NCBI GenBank assembly: GCA_031763025.1
Contig: JASSKH010000023.1
Coordinates: 6,971,501 to 7,035,500 of the forward strand
Length of the DNA stretch: 64,000 nucleotides
From: Macrocystis pyrifera
Taxonomy: Eukaryota; Sar; Phaeophyceae; Laminariales; Laminariaceae
Reading direction: 5' to 3'
The translations under genes were made by a program, and so were the position numbers. Within the stretch, counting starts at the first letter, position 1, and the number at the start of each line of letters is the position of its first letter. Below the pieces are notes generated by a model that was not told the origin of the DNA, searched no databases, and saw nothing but the letters and a program-made list of their open reading frames with translations. Shown here in pieces: positions 43,516 to 56,086 of the stretch.

Positions 43516-46500
43516 ATGGCGACCCCTCGGCTCGTCACCGTAGCGGCCACGCAGCGATCGTGCTCGTCCAGTTCCAGCGAGAACGTAGACGCTGCTGAGG
43601 TTCTTATTCGGGCGGCCGCGGCGGCGGGAGCGCAGGTGATCTTGCTGCAAGAGTTATTCGCGACGCAGTACTTCTGCCAGGAGCAGCGCCAGGAGCACTT
43701 TCTCCTCGCCGAGAGCGAAAGCGACAGCCCCCTGCTGAAACGGTTCCAGGCACTCGCGAAGGAGCTGGAAGTGGTGAGTCACTGGCACAATAATTTGACA
43801 GGCTGTTGCTGTTTCTGCTGCTGTTCCTGCTCTTGCTGCCGTTGCTCTGCTGTTCCTGCTGCTGCTGCTGCATTCATGATGCATACCCGTACGTATTACA
43901 GCGCGCTTCGCCCGCCCGGTCTCTCGCTCGCAAGGAATAGAACAAACTGCGCGTGAAGCGGATAGAGTGGTCCATCATTGCAGATGCAAACTGACGACTT
44001 GCAAATGCCAATAGCTCCTACGGGTACGAAAAATTACGGGCAATCGGCTTCTTGTTAAGCACGGCTGTTACGGCAAAAGCCGGGGATAGCAAATAACCAT
44101 CCCCGGGTTCCCAATGTATCCATGATGAACTCTTAAAACTATACGACACAATAATTGCACAACAAAAAAAGGCGTGCACGCTTTTGGGACCAGGGACTGC
44201 AATCCTGTTTTGGGGACAAACTACTTGTATTTGACTGTACTGTCCCGAAACATGACAGCAGTTCTAAAAGGGTTAACTATTAATATCTGTTACATCAATC
44301 TTCATGTGAGCACGATGGTCATGTATCTGATCAGGTATATTAACACCGGGTACACACGTGGCCAATCGGCTACCCCCAAGCACCCTCTGGACGGCAATAC
44401 ATCTTTCCCTCTGGAAGGTGCCCAGAATTAGGGGACAGCATCGCGTGGTAAAAATCGGACACACCACACCGATGCGCAGAGTGGTCGGCCGCGCACGCTC
44501 GGGTCGCCGACGTCATAGTAGGAACCCTATGGAGGGTATGGAATCGTTTCCTCTTGAGGGTGACCGAAATTTCGCGGCCCGATCGTGTGGTGAAACATGA
44601 CCCGCCACACCGACGTCCAGATTGTTCGGGCGCGCACCCTGTGGAGGCTGACGACATCCCCCAAAACTCTCTGGGGGGTAAAGAACTGTACCCGCTAGAG
44701 GGTGCACAAAAAAGGCCGACCCTCGTAATGCAGTCAGAAGAGCACCCACCATATGTATACCGATACCCAGTGAGTTTGAACGGTGAACCGCCACAGGACG
44801 CAGACAGTAAGACGCGCCTCCTATATGTACACATGCGGGAAAAGTAAACATTATTGCTTTAATTTGTCTCTACTACAGTACACGTTTGCACAACTGACCC
44901 TCTGGGGACATTTTCCTACACACGATGTTCTATTTCTGCCACGCCTTTAGAGCCTTTACTGCGTCATATAGACACCCCTTGCGAGCATATAATGTAGAAC
45001 TGTTATAATAGTACAGCGGTACGCCGTGGTGGCCGCCTCCCCCATCGCTTGCGCCTCTTTCTCTCTTCTTTAGTTTTGGAACCCCGCTCGATAAATCTAC
45101 CGGTATGTGCGTGTGCTTCGAGGAAGCCTTTGCCTCTCGTTGAATAGTTCTGCTATTGCGGTGGGACCATAGTAAATAGGACCAAATATTGCCAGTAAGA
45201 ATTGGTAAATATATAGGTTTTTATGCATACCATAGGTCCTATAAACTGTGGTCCCCCGTAATACTGCTGTGCGCCACAACGAGGCAACAACACAACAACT
45301 TCCCACATGTCGCGGTTGACCGAGCATCATCTGTCATTAAGATATTATCCACCGACATGTCTTTGGCTTTCGGCCAACGAAGGTTAGCAATACAGGCCGC
45401 AGCTAGACACACAGACGAGGATATTAAAATTCACAGCGTCAACTATTAATAGCCAAAATAAAGAAATGAAGACGGTCTCTGATCAGTCGAACAGAGGAGG
45501 GGGGATCACATTGGCAACCTGTGTCAGCCAAACATACAGTTTGAACGACACACCCTGCGGGCACTGTAACTGAACACAGATGGCACAGTCACTACGCATT
45601 ACAACAGCAACGTCTTCTTTGGCATTGGGCTCCGGGTAATCGGTGGTTGTGTCGTCACCCGAATCCACGTCCTCAGCGTGGTTTGCCAGATCGTATACTC
45701 GGACCACGAAAAAAATCACCGATTAAGCGGAGCCCGATGTCGGAAAAAGACAGGGATGATTTTGGCCGGCGCAGCAAGCCGACCAACGACGAGTACGACA
45801 GTTCCTCCGATGCCCAGTCGACTGGCCCCCACCTTGACTTCACCGACCTCGTTTTTTTCTTGTAGTCTACCTCTCTACCAATTCGTTCGACGCTGCATCC
45901 AATCAGTGCAAGAAGGTCCGCCTCACAAGCTGTTCTTAGTAGGCTCGCCCACCCTTCATGCGACTCGCCCAACAACTCACGGCGCTTCGCGCTTGGTGCA
46001 AGCAGTGTCTGCCTTGTCTGTGGAAACCCGGCGTACTCCGTCCCGGCATTGTAGGCTCGTGAGGGTGCTATGTTCATACGACTATGGCCACGCATGACAT
46101 GAGTATACCCACCTACGACTACGTGGCGGAACGTGTGTCCAAACCGCGCATAAAGAGCACTGAATTGCCTGCATTTCGGACGTCCTCATTGTTTACGAGC
46201 TCGGCATCGGACTCGTCACGGTCGATCATGGTGACCTCGTCGTCGTCTGGTCGGGAGACACCCGAGCCGCCCACGACCTCAGAGTGGGACTCACCGCACG
46301 TGCTGGTGGCTTCGCGAAGTACACAAGAAGACCTCACTCGGAACCAAGAAATATATGCGCTTTCCCTTCCTCCGCCCCCCCCCCTGATGACTGGCAGAGT
46401 TTATGCCCAACTGAGTTGACTATTTTTTGTGCTCTTTTTGGACACGTCCCGCCGAATAACAGTCCGCAGGGAGGCAGAGTTGTTTTGAGAAAAAAATAGG

Positions 46501-49500
46501 TCGGGGAAAGCCTAAATATAAAGATCATTTTTATCTGATACCATATAAATATATACAGCACAGGCAAGGTACAGGAGATTTGTGTCCACAGGTAATTTTT
46601 AATTATTTATTTCCCGAACTCGGGGAGAACAAATCAAGGGGAGACCAAGTGGGGAAAATCGTCGTACTCGCCGGTGTTTGGCGTTCTGTCGACCGAGTCA
46701 TCCGTGTCTTCGATATCGGGCTCCGCGTATTCGGTTATCGTCCCTGCGTCCGAATCCGAATCCACGTCCTCAGCGTCTCTACGTGAACTTCCGTAGCGCC
46801 CCTACTCGCGACGAGCAGGACCGGAAGGCTCTTGGGTAGTAGATATCGGACTCCGCATGTTAGGTTATTACCTCTGCGTCTTGATCCACGCCCTCATTTT
46901 CCGTACGTGAATTTCCGTATCGCCCCTACTCGCGATGATTAGCAGGACCCGAAGTCTCTTGGGCATTACCAAGAGCCTTCCGGTCCTGCTTGCCGCGAGT
47001 ACGGGTGTTACGGAAGTTGACGTGCAGACGCTGAGCACGTGGATCCAGACGCAGAGGTGACAACAGAACACGCGGAGTCCGATGTCGAAGAATGAATGGA
47101 TGACTTGGCCGACAGTACGCCGAACAACGACGAGTACGACCATTCCTCCGTCACCCAACCGACTGGGGCTGCCCTTGGCTACGTCGATGCATGTTTTCTT
47201 CTACTCTTACTCCGTTCACCTCCGTTCGTACGAGTTCTCGGCCCTTGACTTCGTCGACACATGTTTTTCTTGTACTCTTACCTCCATTCGTACGAATACT
47301 CGGCGTAGCGCGTAGGTAGGGTGAATGGAAAATATAGGTCAGCGAAGTCAAGGGGAGGCCCAGCCGGCTGGGTGTTGAAGGAATCCTCGTAGGATGTTGA
47401 TGTTCATATTGATATCGATACTTAAACTTTGATACTCACACTGATGCTGCCATTGACATGAATGCTAATGATACTGACATTGGCATTGATTTTGACATTT
47501 GATGTCGACGTTGAAATTGGTGTTGATACTGATACTGATGTTCATACTGACACCGATATTGAAATAGACAATACATCGATATTAAAATTGTTTTTGATAC
47601 TGATACTGATATCAGTACTGATACCGACATTGATACTGACAATACATCGGTATTGAAATTGATTTTGGTTCTGATATTCATACTGACACCGATATTGATA
47701 TTGACAATACATCGATATTGAAATTCTATTGATACTGATACTGATATTCATACTGACACCGATATCGATGTTGACAATACATCGATATTGAAATTTCTAT
47801 TGATACTGATCCTGATATTGATACTGTCACCGATATTGATATTGACCATACATCGATATTGAAATTTGCTGTTGATACTGATACTGATAGTTATGCTGAC
47901 ACCGATATTGATATTGACATTGCATCGATATTGAAATTGCTATGGATACTGATACTGACATTCATAATGACACCAATAATGATATTGACTGTACATCGAT
48001 ATTGAAATTGATATTGGTATTGATAATAGTACTGACATTGATATTGATATTTTGACCATATAGGTACTGCCGGTGAGCTTCTTCGAGCGCGCCAACAACG
48101 CCTTCTTCAACTCCGTCGTGGTTTTCGATGCGGACGGAAGCCGTTTGGGGCTCTACCGCAAAAGTCACATACCGGACGGACCGGGCTACCAGGTGCGGAG
48201 CGTGTATGGTTGCGCCGCGTGGGGCCGCGGAAGAGACATTGACGATAAGCCGTTTTCGGTTTTCGGTTTTCAAAGTGTAATACGTACCCGTATTTTTTGC
48301 AAGCAAAAAACTATCTGCATATGTCTTTGTGCCCGTCTGCGGCGTGCCTTAACCCCTCACGGGAATTCAGACGCAAGTGTAAACGACCCAAAACAATTGG
48401 CGATGAAAAAAAAAATCCGCTTCAAAACCACTCTAGTAGACAGACATGTAACAGGCTTTGAGATATAAAAAATGATCGAAGTATCACATTAGACTCAGCT
48501 TGCAAATATGAGCTTGGACAAAATCCTCGATGTGACAGGGGTGTGTGTGTGTGTTTTTTTTTTCATATACCAGGTATATAACATGAAGACAATACGGTCC
48601 TTTTTTTTCTTTTTTCTGTCTAGAGTGGTTTACACTGGTCCACGAAGCAGCCCGGCCTTTTTTGCTGGAGTATAAAGGGGAGTTGTAAAGGTTAGTGTCT
48701 TAAGTATGTACACAACGCGAGGGGTTTTCGTGACTAAGCTCGCGGCGTGACATACTTGACACTGCTGCACGGTTGCATTTGGCGGTTACGGGGGGCGATA
48801 GTAGCCAGAACCCCCGGTGGCCCCGCCCAAAACCGTGCACTGTGTTGTATCCCCCCTATGCTCACACGCCGTATTTGGTTTCGATCACAACAGCATGCTC
48901 CCCCGTAGTATTTCGAAAAAAAAAAAACGACAAAAAAAACAGCTAGCTGTGAGATCGACAATTTCGTCGAAACTCATCATCTTTGCAAGCTGTGTGTCAT
49001 ACTAATACGGGGGTCCATAGTTAATAGGACCTATGGTATACATAAAAACCTATATATTTACGTACCTATTTTTACTAACAATATTTGGTCCTATTCACTA
49101 TGGTCCCCCGTAATAGTGATACTAGTGATTCTAGTGATACTACAGTAGTGATACTAGTGATACTAGTGATACCTGTGATAATAGTGATATTAGTGATACT
49201 AGTGATACTAGTGATTCTAGTGACACTAGTGATACTAGTGATTCTAGTGATACTAGTGATACTATACTAGTGATCATAGTGATACTAGTGATACTAGTGA
49301 TTCTAGTGATACTATACTAGTGATACTATACTAGTGATAATAGTGATAATAGTGATACTAGTGATACTAGTGATTCTAGTGATACAAGTGATACAAGTGA
49401 TACTAGTGATACTTCAATCGCGCGTACTACGGGTTTCAAATGGCCTAATAATATGTGTATTGCAAGACGGTTCGTGAGATCGTGCTTTCTCGTTCAGTTG

Positions 49501-52500
49501 GTCCCTGTATTGCTCTGAGAGTCCCGACGCAGCTTGCAAAGGTGAGTGTCGAGCACTAAATCGGTCGTACTTTTGGCTGACGTATTTGTAAGTTTTTTTT
49601 GTTTTGGAAAGGGTTGAAAGGCGAGGTCTGGTGTTGCGCCGCGTGCGGCCGGAGAAAAGAGGGGCCGACGACCGAGGAGGATACACCTTGTTTTGTTTTT
49701 TTGGTTGCGTACATCCCTTTTGGTAGTGACATGAGAAAGGAACTATTCAAGAATTTTTCCTCGAGTGCTTTGTCCTTTCGCTTTGTACTGGAAGAAACGA
49801 CTCAGCTCAAGTTTTCAAGTGATTTGTCCTATCACTTGCGTACTGGAAGGAACGATTCAACTCTTCTCCTGCAGTTTGTTCAGTTGCTGCTCGAAAAGTA
49901 GACTGTCCTTCGGCTACTGAAGGAAACGGTTCGATTATTTTTCCAAATTTGTCCTTTTGGCTCTGGAACAGACGACATCGCTATAATTCCAGGTATGTAG
50001 TGTGTCCTTGTTCTGCTTGAAGAAACTACCCCACTCTATTCCTGTAGTTTGTCATTTAGCTGCTGGAAAAGTAGTCTGTCCTTTGGCTACTGGAAGAAGC
50101 GATTCAACTCGTTTTCCAATATGGCGCCCTTTTGCTACTGGAGCACACGATCCAGCTCTATTTCCAAGTTGTTCGTCCTTGTCCTGCTGGAAGAAAGGAT
50201 CCAACTCCATTCCAATTGTGTGTTGTTTTGCTGCTCGGAAAGTAGATTGTCCTTTAGCTACCGAAAAAGACGATTCGACTATTTTTCAAGTAGTTTGTCC
50301 TCTGGCTACTGGAAATAAACGACCCAGCTCTAATTCCAGGTGGTGCGCCTTTTTTTTTTACTGGAAGAAACGATCCAACTCTACTCCTCGTAGTTGGTAT
50401 TGTTGCTACTCCAAAAGTTGTTTGGCCTGCGGTTACATTTCGTCGTCGCTTCAACTCGTACCAGGTATACAGTTTGGGAGTAACGAGGCCTCCTGCTGCG
50501 ATCAGTTCGAGACTCCCACCCAGGGCTACTGCCCCCGTGTTTGATTCGACCGAAATCAACGCGGTACCTCGTCGCAGAAAGTAGTTGCTCCTGTAGAATA
50601 GACACTACAAGCAAACAAACAGAAACCGATGTCTTTTGTCGGCGTATCTGGCGCACATCGATGGGTTGGCGGGATGGCCTGTTTCCCCTGACCGTTACCT
50701 ACTTCGTCGTGCTGTCGCAGACCGCTGGGGGAGCAATTGCCTTTCGTTTTCCCCCACTTTGCTTCCGGCAGGCTTTCTCCCTATCCGGGGATGCTATCGA
50801 TGCATCCCCGGATTTTTTTTTCGAAAGTTTCAGCAGTAGCATTTCGTCGTCGCTTTTGCACTATTGATAGTATCTAGTTTGGGAGTGATGAAGCCTCTCT
50901 GCTGCGGCATGAGATCACTCACACCCATCCTTGTTGTCCCTTTTCTCTTCCCTCAATGCCGCAGTTTATGTTTATCGTATTTCCCTTCCGGTGGGTTTCC
51001 CTGTGTCCTTTTTCTACCTAGACGAGTATCTTGGCCTCTACTGGGTTCGGCTGCGGTTGGCCCTCCTTTTCCGAGTAGCTTTTGTCACTTTTGCTACTGG
51101 AACAAATCATGTACCGGTAGTTCTTATTCCAAGCAGTGTGTGCTTGTCCTGCTGGAAGAAACGAGCCAACACTTATCATTTCGAAGTTTTGTCATTTTGG
51201 TATTGCTCGGAAAGGATTTTGTCCTTTGGCTACCGGAAGAAACGATTCCACTCTTGTTCCGAGTAGTTTGTCCTTCCGCTACTGGAAAACAACGATATCC
51301 CTCTAATTCCAAGTGGTGTGTCCTCGTCCTACTATTACGGGGGACCATAATAAATAGGACCAAACATTGTTAGTAAAAATAGGGAAATATATAGGTTTTT
51401 GTATGTACCGTAGGTCCTATTAACTATGGCCCCCGGTAATAGAAAAAATCAGGGCTTTTCACGGGTCAGGTCAAATCTCACCGGTCGGGTCGGGTCGGGT
51501 CAGCTGACCCGACCCGACCCGCGAGATTTTGAAAGCCTCTTGACCCGACCCGACCCGACCCGCGAGATTTAAAAAGTTCTTGACCCGACCCGACCCGACC
51601 CGTGAGATTTGAAAATATCCTGACCCGACCCGACCCGACCCGCGAGATTTAAAAACCTCCTGACCCGACCCGACCCGACCCGCCACCTTTGGATTGACCC
51701 GTGCTTTTGGTAAAAGAGCGGGAAGTGTTTTGAGTGTCGGATCCGCGGGCCGGATGCGCGGGTCCGACCCGCGGGTCAGCAAAAAAGAACTCGCGGGTCA
51801 CGCTGGTCCGACCCGCGAGTGAACCGTTTCTCGCGGGTCATGACCTGTGACCCGATCCATGAGCTTTTCATCATCTCTTGACCCGACCCGACCCGACCCG
51901 TGATATTTGAAAAACTGTTGACCCGACCCGACCCGACCCGTAAGATTAGAAAACCTCTTGACCCGACCCGACCCGTGAGATTTTGAACACTTCTTGACCC
52001 GACCCGACCCGACCCGTTACATTTTGAACACCCCGTGACCCGACCCGCGGATCGGGTCATGACCCGCGAAAAGCCCTGGAAAAAACGATCCAACTGCATT
52101 CCAAGTAGTATATCCTTGTCTTCTTGAAGGGAATATGCAATTTTTTTCCAAGTGGTTTGTCTTTTTTCCACGGGAAGAATTACTTCATTGTTTTTCCCCA
52201 GTAGTTTGTCTCTTTGTTACCGGAACAAACTATATCGCTCGAATTGCAAGTAGTCTGTTCTTGTTTGTCCCTTCGTTACCGGAACAAACGATGTCGCTCT
52301 AATTCCAAGTAGTCTGTCCTGTCCGACTGGAAGAAACGATCCAAGTCTAGGCCATGTACTGTAGTTTGTCCTTTTACATATGGACTCGAAAAATACATTA
52401 GCTTGTCCTTGTCCTACTGGAAGAAACGATTCAACCCTACAGTAATTCCAAGTAGTTTGTCCCCAAATTTCAGGCACAGTTTGCCTACCCGTAACTGTCA

Positions 52501-55500
52501 TGTCCCTTGTACCGACAAGCCTACTCATATGCAGGAGTCCCCTTCGTAGAGTTTGAACGCTTCTCGAAGAGCGCCACCTGTCCACTCCCTCGTGGGAGCT
52601 TGTCTACAACCCGCGGGGTCTTGTTTTCCCTCGCGAGGCTTCTGTGATTTCCCCCACGGGTCGTTGTGTCCCCCCTGGGTGGACACCTCGTCGAGATCGC
52701 GAGGATGCGAGGTCTCCCCTCTCTTCTTCCTCTTGTCTCCTTTGTATTGTCTTGTCTGGTGAGAACGCCGCACGGCGTTCACCCCCATTTTTGTGCTGTG
52801 TTTTCACGTGAAAGCCTTGCCGCTTCCCGCCAAGGCCGTACCGCTCGTAGCACTCCCACAGCACAACGGTAGGCGAAAAACAGTCAAAATTGTTTCCTAT
52901 TTTTGCTTCGTAAGGCTCGCGGCTTGTTGTAATGTCAATGTTGAGCACATAGGCTATGAACCGTTTTAGAACTGCACTCCCGTTTTGGGAACAAACCGGC
53001 GAACCACTAAAATTATTAGTAATCTATCCCCTGAACGGGACTGCGGTCCTAGTAGGCATACAGGCTCTTGAAAGCTGTTGTACAGTATTTAAACTGGCGT
53101 TCTTTGCCGAGCACAAATTATGACTAAAGTCGTAGACGTAAATTTACAAATTTGAGACAAGTTCTCGGCATCAAGTTCTTCTAACCCTGAATTTTTTCAA
53201 GCGCATGTCGTGTACTGTACGAGAGCAATCCCCTCTATAGCGATCCCCTCTATTATTAGGCGTGTGCTCTACAATAAGGCATGCGTCATAGATATAGCAT
53301 GTTTTGGCCGAAATGTTGCTGACTTGCCTTGCAGCACATTTTTGCGGAACTATTTGTCGCTGGGACGGAGTTCCTAATTGCCACTGGGACGGGGCTCCTT
53401 GACTGATGAGAAGTACCCGGCAGCATCCCATTTGTGTGTTTCGCACAACCAAAATTATGTTGCACCTAAGGTTATGGAATGGTTTCATCGGGTATAAAAC
53501 CTCTTTTTTTTCGTCTAAAGTCAGTTTTGGGTGACGCACGGAGCTATAGCTCCCTCCTCAAAAGTTAGGAGCCCCAGAAAAATCCCAGAAGAAAATGGTG
53601 CTTCGTATCCCTATCGTTGAACCCTTCTTTTTTTTTATACAACATACTCGTATATGTATACTTCGTATACATTTTTTTTCTTTCTTCCCGTTTATTGTCT
53701 CGGGCCTTATTTTATCTCTCCCTGCTAGCCGTAACTCAGGTGCGGGTTCAGAAAGTAGGCTCTCTCTCTTTCCCCCCCCCCCCCCACCACGGTTCGTCCC
53801 TTCATTTCGACCGCGAGAAGACTTAAGCCTTTTCGTCTTCCCGAAATCAGAAAAGTTAATATTACAGGGGACCATAGTAAATAGGACCTACGGTACACAC
53901 AAAAAACCTAAATATTTACGTGTTTTTACTAACAATATTTGGTCCTATTTACTATGGTCCCCCGTAATCGTTACCAAGTACATACTATCAATATGATCAT
54001 TCACACCACAGTCACACAGGCAATATATTGTTCCCTCTCGTCGACTCGCGTCGAATTTATTAGTATGAAATTGTTACGAAGTATTAACGCAGAGGGTGGG
54101 CGATGCTACTGCGCGGGTAGTCAAATAGTAGCCACAGTGTGGACGGAAATGTAAAGACCGTTTAAATACATGTATACGGTACTTGGAAGTATGAAGACCA
54201 ATCGGTCCTTATTACATTTTCCGTCCAGAAGGGTTTTAATATGACGTTTTTTTTTTTACCTGTTGCGTACCAGGTATGCACGTGCAGTATAATGAACACC
54301 CGTGATTTCCGTCCGCTTGTTTGTTTTGGCGTTTTGTTTGTGGGTGTTGGTTTGAAATCCGACCGTTGCATGTAACAAATGTGTCGCGGCGGTTACGTGT
54401 TTATGGGGTTTATTTCCCATGTACTACGTTGAACGGAAATGTAAGGACCGTTTGGTATCCATGTTAGTGTTGAAACGATTCTTATATTTCCGTCGAGACG
54501 GGTTGAGGTTTTAGGGTTCTTGACGTCTAATGCGCAGCATGTGTGTATTTTTTTTTCCTACCGCGTAATTCATGTACAAGGTATACCAGTGGGTGCTACT
54601 CGAAACCAGGCCCTGATGCTGCCCGACCTACGGTCTCCCGAACGCTGGCACGCTGGCCCGTATGGCCGTGTATACGTGTAAATAGTTCGATCGAAGGTGT
54701 CATAAATAATGTTTTGTGTGTGTTGTGTGTTCCTTCACATTTGTACGTACACGCCATTTCTACCCACCACCATCCAAAGCATATTTCATTCTCCGCGCTG
54801 ATTGGTCATCCTGCTGTAGAGAGATGCCAGCTCTGTCGTCACAAACTCCGGACACGGTAAAGATCATCCATGGCACTTGATTGAAGGTGGCTTCCACCGT
54901 CCGCACGTACTACTTGTCCTACACGTCTCGGACAAATCACGGGCCCCGTCTTTGGACTACGGTCCCGTTGTGGGGACGAAACAGTTAGAGTTTTACTGTT
55001 TTTTTCCCCGAAACGAGACCGCCTTCGTGAAAGGGTTAGTGATCCGAATGTTTGTGGGTGAAGTATGCAGTTGTGATATGCACGATCTATGATTTATATA
55101 GGAACGGCATCTACGCTATTTTTTGTCAGAAGGCAAGCGTGATAATAATAATGATATAGCTCATTTTTCCATGATGTAGCTCATTTTTCCACCGGGTGGA
55201 AGCCGTCCAATCGGCGTGGTCTAGTGGTACGCAGCACCATGTTGCCCGTGGGTTGGATATGCATGTATTTCTTATTTACAGATGGTGCACACCGACTCAC
55301 AACGGCAAGTACAGCAGCAGTAGGTCAGGAGCTACACGCAGTAGATGCTTTCGTAGATCGTGATCGTCCGATGTGTGTACGTACGTACTATTCATATTTG
55401 TTTTCTTTTCGCCCTCCAGACTCATTAGAAAAAGAAAAACTGGGAGAAAAAAAACAAAAAAATGGGAAAAAAAAAAAAAAATCCGAGATGGAAAGTTTCC

Positions 55501-56055
55501 TCAAAACTCCTAGTTGCAAGCTTGCAATACTTCTATTGAGATCAAACCGTGCTACGGAGTGTCTACGAGTTGGTTCTAGAGTGGTCTGAAAAAACTTTTT
55601 ACTGTACGTCGTCACTATGTCGCAACACGCCGCGCAGGAAAAATTCTACTTTAGCCCGGGAGACACGGGCTTCAAGGTTTTCGATTCCCGTTACGGAAAA
55701 ATCGGAGTGGCCATCTGCTGGGACCAGTGGTTCCCAGAGGCCGCTCGGGCGATGGCCTTACAAGGAGCGGAGGTGAGGGTTTTTGACGACGACAATGAGG
55801 ATTGTTGTTGATGTTTGTTTTGTGCTTGTTGTGTGGCTGTTATTGCTGTAGAAACTACCCGTACGTTTTGTGATTGTCTTCGCTGCTGTGGTTTGTTGTT
55901 GTGCTTGCCATCCGACGACAATGTGCGGCAGGAACGTTCGATATCGTTCACCCATTGATGATACGTGAACGTTCGCCGAAAGAAGAGGAAAATCGAGGTA
56001 ACCCCAAAAAGGAAACCCGTGTACCGATGTAACCCATGTATATCTATATATGTTA

Positions 56056-56086
<31 letters not shown>

